In this document: positions 1 to 8,740 of the stretch, one piece after another | Position numbering within the stretch: position 1 is the first letter of the stretch | How the letters are laid out: the number at the start of each line of letters is the position of its first letter | Origin: JACPYF01 sp964348695 | GTDB taxonomy: Bacteria; Patescibacteriota; Saccharimonadia; Saccharimonadales; Saccharimonadaceae | NCBI GenBank assembly: GCA_964348695.1 | Contig: CAYGDI010000002.1 | Span: forward strand, 186,001 to 250,000 | Direction: 5' to 3' | DNA: 64,000 bases | The notes under the pieces: model-generated | Told to the model about the DNA's origin: nothing | Database searches by the model: none | Seen by the model: only the letters and a program-made list of their open reading frames with translations | Translations under genes and position numbers: made by a program

Positions 1-228
1 CGGCTCAGAGATACCTTCCTCTAGGGTTTTTTGTGGCGTTGTACCTGTAATCAATATGGCTTGAGGATCCGGCAATATATCTTCTGATAATCGAATAAGA
101 ACATCAACGGGCTCGCCAATAGGGTTGAGCTCCATGTCTGTTCGCTGACCAGCAAATTGCATAATACGTTGATACCGACTACTCAGTCCACTCGTCTCTA
201 AATCATAAAAAAAGAAAGATTGATTCAC
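1..228 (-). CDS. sbcB: Exodeoxyribonuclease I, N-terminal part (cut by window edge)
   Basis: The first 76 residues of a 3'-5' single-strand DNA exonuclease of the SbcB/ExoI type are visible; the rest lies beyond the left edge. The N-terminus carries the DEDD exonuclease Exo I motif FFFYDLETSG (acidic D and E bind metal), then QFAGQRTD, IGEP, LPDPQAILITG and TPQ, which follow the ExoI family order closely. The start is a GTG at 226-228, with an in-frame TAG two codons upstream and no in-frame ATG nearby. No clear Shine-Dalgarno sequence precedes it. ExoI acts in recombination and mismatch repair. Recognition rests on family knowledge; a generic DnaQ-like exonuclease is less likely because of the ITGxTPQ segment. 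Confidence 0.88.
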   Translation of the reverse strand, partial: MNQSFFFYDLETSGLSSRYQRIMQFAGQRTDMELNPIGEPVDVLIRLSEDILPDPQAILITGTTPQKTLEEGISEP

Positions 229-270
229 AGACTATAGAATAACAGAAAATAAGACCGATATAAATGAAGG

Positions 271-1830
271 TTATTTTGTGGTACTGCCAACCCTCGTAAT
301 AGCAAATAAACCAAAAATAGTTATAGCACCCAACAATAATACAAAGCCATACAGCGAAGTTCTATCGAATATACCTGTGTTAGGTGCTGCGGCAAGACCA
401 AGAGCAGTTAATGTTACGTCATTGCCATCACCTCCTGTATAACTAACCCTGAATAAATGACCGTCAATAGAAGCTGTACCGCCCTCGCTGATACCAGAGA
501 AAGTACCGTTTACCGCATCTGCCCCATCATTGTTGATAATGGTATATACCGTACCTACTGGTGCCTGGAAACTGTTATACATAGAGAGGCTGAGTATACC
601 ACCAGATAGTGTGACACTACCACCAACGATCAGTTGATCATACCCCGTGCAAGCATCCAACCCCCCTACCTCAACATCAAAATAACCACCGATAGTTACC
701 GTGCCAGTTGATAAACACCCAGGGCTTTGTCCTGGAGCTAAGTGGCCACCTGTTTGTACAGTGACGCTGCCTGTAGTACCACTACCCTTCAGCGTGTTAC
801 CGTTCCTAACCGTGAGCGCACCTGTCTGACCGTTGACTACCAATGTCCCTGGAAAAGTATAACTCCAGCTCGGTAATGTATCACTAATCACTAAAACTGG
901 GTTGGTGTAGCTCATTTCATAGCTGTACGAAGAAACCGGAATAGTGTCCGGTGAGTATGATGGCTCGAGCTTATCCGTTGCATTCTGGAAAAGAAAATCT
1001 TGATTACTGCCATCGATATCCATATCCATCAATTGATAGTTGCTGCCGTCACGTCCTGATACAAATAATATATTAGAACCATCTGGTGAATACGACGGAC
1101 TAGTGTCGGGATTGGCTTGATTCGTCAATCTTTGCAAATTACCACCACTATCATCTATTGTATATAGTTCTTGATCACCTGAATCATTGGAAGAAAAGGC
1201 AATTGTCTGACCGTCCCTAGAAAATGTTGGGGCAATGATAGCCGAAAAAGCATTAAATATCTTTACTTTGTTCGTTCCATCAGCATTCATAATACCCAAT
1301 CCGGCGCCTACACCAGAATCTAGATATAGTATTTTGGATCCATCGGGTGAGAATCTAGCGCTATTATAATATTTTGCTAAATCGTTAGAAACATTTACTT
1401 TATCACTGCCGTCAATATTCATTGTGTATAGTTGAGCTACACTATCACGATACGTTGTAAAGATGATCTTCGTGCCGTCTGGAGAAAATGAGGCATTTAG
1501 ATCTGCAGACGCATGATTAGACAAATTTGTCTTGTTACTACCATCAGCATTCATGATATAGATCTCTGTAAAACCACTCGTTGCTGAAGTGTAAACTATC
1601 TTTGTGCCGTCTGGCGAAAATGATCCTGTCGAATTGCTGTAAGGTCCGCTGGTTAATTGTGTTTCACCTGTACCATCGGTATTTGCTATATGTAACTGAC
1701 CATTACCAAAACCTTTTGTGTATAAAATCTTGCCGTACTGAGCTAAAGCTTGTGCAGACTCACCACTAAAGAGCACACTTGTTAAAGCAAGCATGCACCC
1801 AAAAATGATAGCAAATAATTGTTTTTTCAT
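271..1830 (-). CDS. Secreted TolB-propeller surface protein with C-terminal membrane anchor
   Basis: A 519-residue exported protein. Residues 1-28 form a signal peptide (KK, hydrophobic stretch, AQA). Residues ~30-305 hold about six WD40-like (PD40/TolB-type) repeats, each with a SPDGTKI-like strand followed by IYxMNxDGSN. Residues ~330-480 are a Gly/Thr-rich beta region (VTVQTGGHLAPGQSPG, LIVGGSVTLSGG) resembling autotransporter-type beta-helix repeats. The C-terminus has PNTG followed by one hydrophobic helix and a short basic tail, like a sortase or membrane anchor. The ATG at 1828-1830 is preferred over an in-frame TTG at 1863 because it places the signal peptide at the N-terminus. Likely a cell-surface adhesin or sensor; the ligand is unknown. 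Confidence 0.8.
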   Translation of the reverse strand: MKKQLFAIIFGCMLALTSVLFSGESAQALAQYGKILYTKGFGNGQLHIANTDGTGETQLTSGPYSNSTGSFSPDGTKIVYTSATSGFTEIYIMNADGSNKTNLSNHASADLNASFSPDGTKIIFTTYRDSVAQLYTMNIDGSDKVNVSNDLAKYYNSARFSPDGSKILYLDSGVGAGLGIMNADGTNKVKIFNAFSAIIAPTFSRDGQTIAFSSNDSGDQELYTIDDSGGNLQRLTNQANPDTSPSYSPDGSNILFVSGRDGSNYQLMDMDIDGSNQDFLFQNATDKLEPSYSPDTIPVSSYSYEMSYTNPVLVISDTLPSWSYTFPGTLVVNGQTGALTVRNGNTLKGSGTTGSVTVQTGGHLAPGQSPGCLSTGTVTIGGYFDVEVGGLDACTGYDQLIVGGSVTLSGGILSLSMYNSFQAPVGTVYTIINNDGADAVNGTFSGISEGGTASIDGHLFRVSYTGGDGNDVTLTALGLAAAPNTGIFDRTSLYGFVLLLGAITIFGLFAITRVGSTTK

Positions 1831-1930
1831 ATTTTTTATGTGTTTTTTATTTCCACCTGACAAATGTCAGACTCGCACTTGAGGTTATTATACAGACTCC
1901 TGATCAAATATGTCAATTTGTGCGGTGGTC

Positions 1931-2944
1931 TTAGTGACGTGTTTTGTAAGAGCTATATACCGAAAGTGCGATACACACCAAACCTAAAGATCCAACGATA
2001 ACTTCTGGCAACTCAATATGGAATAGTTTTAGGAACATAACCAGGCTGAGGAATAATATCGCCCAGTGTGCACCAGACTCTAGATATTTGTACTCTGACA
2101 ATGTTTTGTGTTCAACCATATGCAGAGTCAGAGTTCTCACCCACAATGCACCTATACCAAGACCGATCATGATGATGACAATATTGTTTGTCAGTGCAAA
2201 CGCTCCAACAACACCATCTAAAGAGAAGCTCGCATCTAGCACTTCGAGATACATAAATGAAGCAAAAGCAGCCCAACCAACTTGTTTTTTGAGCTCATTC
2301 TTCTTTTCAAATTTTTCCATCAATTTTGCTATGGTGTGTAGTACAGTGTAAACCGCTATGGCAGCAAACATCGATAGCCCAATTTCCAGCCTCATCTCTG
2401 CAGGTAACAACACTAAAATAATAGCTGGTAGTACCACTGTCAGAACGGATTTGATACGAGGTAGAGATGCTATCTGCGCTAGCTTTTCTTCTATCGCACT
2501 GATCCAAAAGTGTGCACGCGATATATCAACAAAGAAAAACGTCGCCACCATAAACAGGAACATACCACCAAAACTATTGATGATAGGTGCTATATCATGT
2601 AGTTTTTCACCGTATTCCTCGGGGTTATACAGTGCGAGATTCATGACTTGATCTAGCGCCAAGTTTGAAGCAACAGCAACCAATATTATAGGCAGTACAA
2701 ATCGAATCAAAAATACAGCAATAAATATCCCAACTGTCATAAACAGCTTTTGCCATAGTGGGGACATCTTGACCAACACTCTACTATTTACTACCGCATT
2801 GTCGGCACTCAAAGTAATCTCCAAAATACTCAGCACGACCACTAAAAAGAAGGCTTCGATACCTAGGTAATACCCAACAAACAGCCAGGAACCCAGCGTG
2901 ATGACTAGTGGAATTTTGTGATAAAAGATGATATTTTTTAGCAT
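1931..2944 (-). CDS. DUF475/TerC-family integral membrane protein
   Basis: 337 residues with about eight to nine hydrophobic helices. The first membrane segments contain the TerC-superfamily signature ILEITLSADNAVV (acidic residues in the membrane) and a second acidic motif near residues 232-245 (VLDASFSLDGVVGAFA), the two-site pattern thought to bind a metal in TerC/DUF475 proteins. Length fits DUF475. It starts 5 nt downstream of the obg stop, so it is probably co-transcribed with it. Family members are linked to tellurite resistance and metal handling; the role here is inferred only at that level. Confidence 0.8.
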   Translation of the reverse strand: MLKNIIFYHKIPLVITLGSWLFVGYYLGIEAFFLVVVLSILEITLSADNAVVNSRVLVKMSPLWQKLFMTVGIFIAVFLIRFVLPIILVAVASNLALDQVMNLALYNPEEYGEKLHDIAPIINSFGGMFLFMVATFFFVDISRAHFWISAIEEKLAQIASLPRIKSVLTVVLPAIILVLLPAEMRLEIGLSMFAAIAVYTVLHTIAKLMEKFEKKNELKKQVGWAAFASFMYLEVLDASFSLDGVVGAFALTNNIVIIMIGLGIGALWVRTLTLHMVEHKTLSEYKYLESGAHWAILFLSLVMFLKLFHIELPEVIVGSLGLVCIALSVYSSYKTRH

Positions 2945-2949
2945 ACTAT

Positions 2950-4239
2950 TTATTGTTCTGTCATGGTAAATGTTATATGTGCAATCTGTATTGTCGATTC
3001 TCCGCTCGCACCCTGTCTTTCTAGTTCATGTAATATCCCTATTTTCCTCATAATATCACGCAAGCGATTGAGGCTATGGGGATTATTAACATCAGTTTTG
3101 CGAGCAAATTTTTCTATCTTTTCCCCGCGCACTACGAAAATAGCTTTGTGCTTCTCGACTTGCCAAGCCTGTTTTGAGCTAGTGTCGTCTAGTGTGATGG
3201 TTGGCAGCTCACTATCGTCAATATCTTTTTCGCTAGCCCGCCTTGCATCTTCTTTTGCTTGCTGCACCTGATCCACTAGCTCCCTGAGAAGCTCGGTAAT
3301 ATTAGTATGCGCGCTAGAAGAAATTGCATACATAGGTGTTTTTGGTGGTACAACTTTTTGTAGTTGAGACAGCTGATCATTGATGATTTCTTCGTCTAGA
3401 CCCTCGGTCTTTGTTATTGCAATAACCTCTCTTCGCTCAGCTAATATTTCGTTGTGCGAACGTAGTTCATGACGAATTGTCTGATAATCTTGAGCTATTG
3501 TACTGCTATAACTATCTATCAAGTGTAACAGCACGCTTGTGCGTTCGACATGGCGCAAAAAATCACCTCCAAGACCTTTGCCCTTGCTTGCTCCCTCGAT
3601 GAGGCCTGGGATATCAGCAATCAACAAACTACTACTATCGATATCGGCAACACCTAAATTTGGGGTTAATGTTGTAAAGGCATAATCGGCTATTTCTGGT
3701 CGGGCGTTGCTGACGACACTTAAAAAAGTTGACTTGCCAGCATTTGGAAAACCGATCAATCCAACGTCTGCAATCAGTTTGAGTTCGAGTGAGACTTCGA
3801 ACAGTTCACCCGCTTCCCCTACTTCGGCAACTCGAGGAGCTTGCCTGGTTGAGCTTTTAAAATGTGCGTTTCCGAAGCCACCTTCTCCCCCATGAGCAAT
3901 GACATGCTGTTGTGAATGGTTGGTAATATCAGCAACAATCTCACCATCCTTTTTAATAACTGTACCAAGCGGAACCTTAATTAGCAGTGATTCACCTTTT
4001 TTGCCGTGGCGATCTCTTTTTGAACCATTTTCACCGTTTTGGGCTTTTAGCTCGGGGTGGTAACGAAAGTCAATTAGAGTATTGGTATTTTCGTCACCGA
4101 CAAAAACAACATTACCACCACGCCCTCCGTTGCCGCCATCGGGACCGCCTTTGTCAATGTATTTTTCGTGCCGAAAACTGACCGCGCCGTTCCCGCCACG
4201 ACCTGCACTAACTGTCACTTTTGCTGTATCAACGAACAT
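2950..4239 (-). CDS. obg: GTPase Obg/CgtA
   Basis: A ribosome-associated GTPase of 429 residues. The N-terminal Obg fold (1-~158) is glycine-rich (GGPDGGNGGRGG). The G domain (~159-325) has G1 GFPNAGKST, switch FTTLTPNLG and G3 DIPGLIEGAS. A C-terminal OCT domain (~350-427) follows, as in Gram-positive Obg. The G4 motif reads TKTE in AITKTEGLD instead of the canonical NKxD, so guanine recognition may differ slightly. Obg acts in 50S maturation and stress control. The ATG at 4239 opens directly on the conserved MFVDTAKVTV. The DUF475 gene follows closely. Confidence 0.95.
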   Translation of the reverse strand: MFVDTAKVTVSAGRGGNGAVSFRHEKYIDKGGPDGGNGGRGGNVVFVGDENTNTLIDFRYHPELKAQNGENGSKRDRHGKKGESLLIKVPLGTVIKKDGEIVADITNHSQQHVIAHGGEGGFGNAHFKSSTRQAPRVAEVGEAGELFEVSLELKLIADVGLIGFPNAGKSTFLSVVSNARPEIADYAFTTLTPNLGVADIDSSSLLIADIPGLIEGASKGKGLGGDFLRHVERTSVLLHLIDSYSSTIAQDYQTIRHELRSHNEILAERREVIAITKTEGLDEEIINDQLSQLQKVVPPKTPMYAISSSAHTNITELLRELVDQVQQAKEDARRASEKDIDDSELPTITLDDTSSKQAWQVEKHKAIFVVRGEKIEKFARKTDVNNPHSLNRLRDIMRKIGILHELERQGASGESTIQIAHITFTMTEQ

Positions 4240-4277
4240 ATTACTGTCTATTTTAACAGATTTTACTGTAGTAGTTA

Positions 4278-5387
4278 CTAATGAATATAGTTGTAAGAGC
4301 CTACAGAATCGGCGCCAATGGTACGAGTGCTTTTAACGTTCCAACCAGCGTAGTTCATTTCTGAGACCAAAATACTACCGTCAGGATTGACGCTTTCAAC
4401 AACTGATACATGACCGTAACCACCTGCTGCATTGGCTGTTTGCATCACAGCCCCAACAGCTGGACGATTGTTGACCAAGAAACCAGATGCTCGTGCGAGA
4501 CTTGCCCACGAGGAAGCATTGCCCCACATACCACCAACAGGACGACCTAGAGCTGCACGACGGTTGTATGCATACCATGTACAATATCCATAGTCATACC
4601 TATTACCACCAGATAGATTGGCATATATATTAGCCGAAGCTACCGTACTGCCACTACTTCTACCTCCAGAAGATGATATGGCCGCAGGTGGCGACCCGCC
4701 AGGAATAATAATTTGTGTACCAGCTGGAATAGCACTCGATGCTTCGAGGTCATTATAGAGAATCACACGTTCTAGATTGCCACTAAATCTTTGGGCAATA
4801 CTATCTGCCGTGTCACCCGGTTGCGCAGCATAGACTACGCCATCAACAGGAGGTATGAGTAAATCACGACCAGGCTCTAGCGCGTCGCCAGGAATATTAT
4901 TTGCCCATTTGACAGTATTTGGATTGAGATTGAATTTTGCGGCAATGCTTTGAGTAGTGTCGCCAGGCTGCGTCTTGTAGGTTGTAAAAGACTTTGAGGC
5001 GGACACGTTCGATGCGATGATTTGTGGTTTTGAAATAGTTTCGTCGCTGGTTTGAGCAAGCTGGTTTTTGGCATTTAGTGAGATTGCTTGGTTTGTGACG
5101 TTCGTTGCTATTGGTAGGTCAGCCTGAACAGCGAGATGAGCCGCGAGATCAGCCGCTGCTAGTTGATCAATCGAAGGCTTGTCATCGCTCACAGAAGAGC
5201 TAGGTGACTGGTCTTGACGTTCAGCCAGTACTAAAGTACCGCTGTCGCGCCCAGTGTAAGCAAGGCCTATCACAAGGCCAAAGATAAGAATATATGACAT
5301 AACAGACGCAGTCTTGTTAGACTGAAGCTTCTTAAAAGAAGTTGCTACTCGATGATATATACCGATACGTCCTTGTTGGTTACTAAT
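4278..5387 (-). CDS. LysM-LysM-CHAP peptidoglycan hydrolase, probable ATT start
   Basis: An exported wall hydrolase of 369 residues if started at ATT (5385-5387). After a ~30-residue basic tail comes one transmembrane or signal helix (YILIFGLVIGLAYTG), an Ala/Ser/Gln-rich linker, two LysM domains (~133-182 and ~183-231, each with QPGDT and LxIPP/IIPGG) and a C-terminal CHAP domain with catalytic Cys (YGYCTWY) and His (GHVSVVESV). The first in-frame ATG (5300) lies inside the hydrophobic segment region and has no Shine-Dalgarno, whereas AGGAG at 5394-5398 sits 6 nt before the ATT. An in-frame TAG lies two codons upstream of ATT, and no ATG, GTG or TTG occurs between. Likely an amidase or endopeptidase used in division or host contact. 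Confidence 0.83.
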   Translation of the reverse strand: MSNQQGRIGIYHRVATSFKKLQSNKTASVMSYILIFGLVIGLAYTGRDSGTLVLAERQDQSPSSSVSDDKPSIDQLAAADLAAHLAVQADLPIATNVTNQAISLNAKNQLAQTSDETISKPQIIASNVSASKSFTTYKTQPGDTTQSIAAKFNLNPNTVKWANNIPGDALEPGRDLLIPPVDGVVYAAQPGDTADSIAQRFSGNLERVILYNDLEASSAIPAGTQIIIPGGSPPAAISSSGGRSSGSTVASANIYANLSGGNRYDYGYCTWYAYNRRAALGRPVGGMWGNASSWASLARASGFLVNNRPAVGAVMQTANAAGGYGHVSVVESVNPDGSILVSEMNYAGWNVKSTRTIGADSVGSYNYIH

Positions 5388-5580
5388 AAACTACTCCTTG
5401 TAGGAACATTGCTGCTCGTACCGCTACCTTACTTTGTCTTACTTCTCTTTTTAGAACAGGGCTTGTTGTCGACCATATTTGTATTAATGAGTACTTTGCC
5501 CGTACGACATTTTGGGTAGGCTCACACTGATCGCTGCTGACTGAATCTGCATAGATCCTCGCAACAAACCGCATGTGCTA
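5388..5580 (-). promoter_or_regulatory. Long 5' leader of the LysM-CHAP gene
   Basis: About 190 nt lie between the inferred transcription start and the start codon. The leader contains no convincing gene and ends with AGGAG just before the ATT. Its length suggests post-transcriptional control. I could not match it to the c-di-AMP (ydaO) riboswitch that often precedes wall hydrolases. Confidence 0.4.
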
Positions 5581-5586
5581 AAGAGT

Positions 5587-5615
5587 AGTATAGCAATCAT
5601 TGACTTATACGTCAA
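5587..5615 (-). promoter_or_regulatory. Promoter of the LysM-CHAP gene
   Basis: TTGACG (5610-5615), 17-bp spacer, TATACT (5587-5592), reading on the minus strand. The predicted start is near 5580. Confidence 0.65.
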
Positions 5616-5633
5616 TAGATTTCATAGTTATAT

Positions 5634-6698
5634 TTAGAAGGCATTTCCACAAAGTTTTTGGCAATGTTTTTCAATATTCACCTGGTGCTGCTCAAACGTG
5701 TGGGCAAAATAAACCACGCCATCGTCACCAGCTATAAAGTAGATATAGTCTCCAGGGGCTGGGCTGGCAACAGCTTGCAAAGCAGAATAGTTCATCGTGC
5801 TGATAGGAGTTGGTGGAAATCCTGGTACGAGTCGCGTATTGTATGGAGATTGAAGATCTACTCGGGGTTCAACGCCCATCTTTTCTGCGCCGTAGTGGAA
5901 TGTGACATCAGATTCTAGCTTCATGCCTATTGATAATCTAGACAAAAACACTTGAGCAATCTGGGGCTGATCCTTGGGGTCACTTGCTTCTTTTTGTATA
6001 ATAGACGCCAATGTCAGAGCTTGATGAATATTCAGACCACGAGTTTTGAAATCATCTAGTAAACCATCTTGCTGCATCCTCGTATATAGCGTATCAAAGG
6101 AGCGCTCGAACAACACAGTTAGATCATCACTTGCGTCTACCTCAAACGTTTCAGGGAAAATATAGCCTTCTAGGTCAGCGTCAGCGGGTTTATCCGCTAA
6201 GAGAGGGCTATTATAGGTTGCGTTGAAAGCTGCATCAATCTCTCTGCTAGTGTAGCCGTATTTTGTGAGATCTTTTTTGATCTCAGCGAGCGTTCGACCG
6301 GGTAGTATAGTGACATTGATTGTATCTGTCTTACCACCTTCAAGGTGCTCTACGATTTGCGGCACGCTCAAACTAGGAGCTATGGCATATGTGCCGGCCT
6401 TTAGACTGGCGGGTTTACCGGAAAATTTTAGATATAGCACCATTGTCGTTGAACTTCTGATAATACCCGCATCCTCTAGGTCTTGAGCAATGGCCGAATT
6501 TCCTTCTCCCTGTTTCACCTCAAAACGAACTGTATTTTTGTTTGTCTTATCCACTGGTTGTAAATTGTATTGGTACCAAAAAACACCAACCAGCACAGTC
6601 AACACAACAATACTACCAAGAACAAATGCGGTAAACTGTAACCAAAACTTTTTTGTTCTGCCTTTTAGTTTTACTGCCAGTGCTTTTGTATTAGGCAC
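5634..6698 (-). CDS. mltG: Endolytic murein transglycosylase MltG
   Basis: 354 residues. A basic N-terminus and one transmembrane helix (~residues 20-42) are followed by a LysM-like region and the YceG domain. Conserved signatures are LEGYIFPETF and the catalytic glutamate in ASIIQKEA, followed by QVFLSRL, LESDVTFHYG, SPYNTR and PGFPPTPI. MltG cleaves nascent glycan strands and sets their length at the membrane. I chose the GTG at 6696-6698: it overlaps the ruvX stop by 8 nt and has GGAG about 9 nt upstream, while an earlier in-frame GTG (6722) does not. The ruvX-mltG pairing is common in bacteria. Confidence 0.93.
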   Translation of the reverse strand: MPNTKALAVKLKGRTKKFWLQFTAFVLGSIVVLTVLVGVFWYQYNLQPVDKTNKNTVRFEVKQGEGNSAIAQDLEDAGIIRSSTTMVLYLKFSGKPASLKAGTYAIAPSLSVPQIVEHLEGGKTDTINVTILPGRTLAEIKKDLTKYGYTSREIDAAFNATYNSPLLADKPADADLEGYIFPETFEVDASDDLTVLFERSFDTLYTRMQQDGLLDDFKTRGLNIHQALTLASIIQKEASDPKDQPQIAQVFLSRLSIGMKLESDVTFHYGAEKMGVEPRVDLQSPYNTRLVPGFPPTPISTMNYSALQAVASPAPGDYIYFIAGDDGVVYFAHTFEQHQVNIEKHCQKLCGNAF

Positions 6699-7125
6699 CG
6701 AAATGAATCTCCAAATAATCACCTAGTATGATTGCTGCTGCATGGGCATCAATCTCTGCTTTGGCGTAGGGTTTATCTAGAGATTTGAGGTATTTTTCGG
6801 CTAATACAGAGGTCAGGGACTCGTCCTGAAATACTATTTCGACACCAAACCTTTCCAGCTGATGTGCAAAAGCTTTTACCTTGTCTGTCTGTTTTGTGAC
6901 GCCGCCCGATTGGTTACGAGGGAAACCTACTACCAACACTGCTGGCTCAAACTCTGCAATAATTTCCCTCAGTCTCTCGAATTCTAGACCGTCGACTTCT
7001 ATAGTGGCGTACGCTACAGCAATACGAGTCGATGTGTCCGCATGCGCAATACCTATCCTCTTGTCACCAACATCGAGAGCAATGATTGATTTGCTCTCGT
7101 TGTTGGTTGTCTGGTTATTCATCAT
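6691..7125 (-). CDS. ruvX: RuvX/YqgF-family RNase H-like nuclease
   Basis: 144 residues. The N-terminal IALDVGDKRIGIAHAD carries the first catalytic Asp of the RNase H fold; further conserved elements are VVGFPRNQSGG, FQDESLTS (acidic) and EIDAHAAAIILGDYL (Asp). The family acts in 16S rRNA 3'-end maturation and/or Holliday-junction processing. Two tandem ATGs at 7125 and 7122 overlap the end of the preceding gene (stop at 7115), indicating translational coupling. MltG overlaps its 3' end. Confidence 0.92.
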   Translation of the reverse strand: MMNNQTTNNESKSIIALDVGDKRIGIAHADTSTRIAVAYATIEVDGLEFERLREIIAEFEPAVLVVGFPRNQSGGVTKQTDKVKAFAHQLERFGVEIVFQDESLTSVLAEKYLKSLDKPYAKAEIDAHAAAIILGDYLEIHFGA

Positions 7126-8740
7126 TTTGTACCAAAAATTTGATTTCGATTTTATCCTCTCTCGGAGCGGTAGAAATCCAGAACGGGAAGAATGTTGTAT
7201 CAACATCTTTTACGCCTTCGACGGCTTTGATTTTTTGTCTTATCTCTTCGTAGTTTTTACCAACCAGCTGTGGTCTTAGTTTCTTCTCGTCGATATTCGG
7301 ACCTATATACCCTGTACCTTTGAATGTCACTGCATCATTACTGGCACTTTCAAACCGTATTTTATCCAGACCATTATTGTAGATTTTTTGGTTTTTTTCC
7401 TTTGTCATCTTGTCTTTTAGATATGCGTTCAGCACTGAATTTGCATCGTCTTTGTCCAAACCAAGTAGGGTGTACGTCATTTCGATAGTCAGCTTGGCCT
7501 TTGTGGCCTCGTTGCCGCTTGCGGGCGATGAAGTTACTGTTGTCGGATCAGCCTTGTAGCTTTCGTCTATCAACACATAGTCCTTGTCATTGAACTTGTC
7601 CTCCAGCTCTTTGCGCCCTGTATCGGTATTGTCTTGCAATATTTTGGCCTTTGCGGTTTCGATATCACTGTCTGCAACAACATTGACAGTTCGCTTGCTA
7701 CCACCTGTGAATGCATTTTTGTTAGTAGCACTTACTGATGAACCTTGGCCTGCAACACTAAAATCATTATTACTCGAAATATTATAATTTTCACCGACAT
7801 TTTGAGCTTGTACGCTCACCGACGCCTTGCCTGGTATCGTACATGGACCAAAAGGGGTACTAGCCGAACCGCCTGGAACACTAACAGCTGACGCGGTCAA
7901 AAAATTCAACCCATCTGAGCTGACTGCTGTACCTGCTGGTATCGAAATACTACTAGTCGTAGCACAGTTAGAGATAGTTACTGTACCAGTAGCTTTTTCC
8001 CCTACATCTTTTTTGCCAGTTGCATCAAAATCTAGAGAGATTGTTTTTTTGATCTGTTGTACGGTTGGTTTGAGGATTTTGTTATCTATATCAGTTGTTG
8101 CATTGACATCGAGACGAACAGGTAATGTTATGTCTTCTGTTGTGGTATTGGCTTTTATACTAATGGTCGCAGATGGAGCAAAAAATGTTGCCCATATCAA
8201 AAATATGACCAGTAATATACCGCCACCGATTATTAGGAAAAGCTTTTTGCGAAAAATATCAAAATTCGGTATGTTCGGACCGGCTTTTTTAGCTTTGCTT
8301 TTCTTTAGACCTTTCGAAGATGGTTTGGCGTCTAGGTCCTCTGGCAATTCTATATCGTCTTCCACATCGGTATTTGGCGTGACTGTCGTCTCAAGCTCAC
8401 CGACAGGTATGTCTTCACCGTTGATAATATCTTCTGTATCGTCTTCTTCAGGAGTTTGGGTATGTGCAAGCAACTCTGGTTTTGACTGTAGGTTTTTAGC
8501 TACAGGTATTGAAACACCCGCGGCCAAGGCACTAAGGGATTTGTTGGTTGTAATGATAACAATCCGTTTGTCAGAACTGTGAGCTGATTTTTGTAACAAT
8601 TTCAGATTGACTGCACTCTGAAGTACACCAACTCTTTTTGGTGGAACTAATGCAATGATTTTTTCACTAGAAGCTTTGACTTTGTCGATAATCGACGTAA
8701 TATCATCTTCGGTATCGATGTATATGGTATCTTTTTTCAT
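7115..8740 (-). CDS. Membrane protein with baseplate-J-like extracytoplasmic domain
   Basis: 541 residues in three parts. Residues 1-~100 look like a cytoplasmic alpha/beta domain (IIALVPPKRVGVLQSAVNLK, RIVIITTNKSLSALA). A charged acidic linker ending in a Lys-rich patch follows, then one transmembrane helix (~170-190). The exported part has a beta-rich segment (ATGTVTISN, SIPAGTAVSSDGLNFLTASA, VPGG) resembling the Baseplate_J/gp47 pattern. Such proteins recur in CPR genomes without phage genes. The start ATG overlaps the TGA of the FtsA-like gene (ATGA) and the stop overlaps ruvX. The FtsA-like plus single-pass protein arrangement resembles PilM-PilN, but this is inference only. Confidence 0.7.
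   Translation of the reverse strand: MKKDTIYIDTEDDITSIIDKVKASSEKIIALVPPKRVGVLQSAVNLKLLQKSAHSSDKRIVIITTNKSLSALAAGVSIPVAKNLQSKPELLAHTQTPEEDDTEDIINGEDIPVGELETTVTPNTDVEDDIELPEDLDAKPSSKGLKKSKAKKAGPNIPNFDIFRKKLFLIIGGGILLVIFLIWATFFAPSATISIKANTTTEDITLPVRLDVNATTDIDNKILKPTVQQIKKTISLDFDATGKKDVGEKATGTVTISNCATTSSISIPAGTAVSSDGLNFLTASAVSVPGGSASTPFGPCTIPGKASVSVQAQNVGENYNISSNNDFSVAGQGSSVSATNKNAFTGGSKRTVNVVADSDIETAKAKILQDNTDTGRKELEDKFNDKDYVLIDESYKADPTTVTSSPASGNEATKAKLTIEMTYTLLGLDKDDANSVLNAYLKDKMTKEKNQKIYNNGLDKIRFESASNDAVTFKGTGYIGPNIDEKKLRPQLVGKNYEEIRQKIKAVEGVKDVDTTFFPFWISTAPREDKIEIKFLVQNDE

Noticed and set aside
5383..5574. 63-codon minus frame in the leader of the LysM-CHAP gene
   Set aside because: Overlaps the ribosome site of the hydrolase, lacks its own, and has no protein-like pattern.
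7827..8582. Long plus-strand open frame (251 codons) antisense to the baseplate-J-like gene
   Set aside because: No ribosome site, low-complexity Ser/Val/Leu composition, and it lies wholly on the complement of a well-supported gene.
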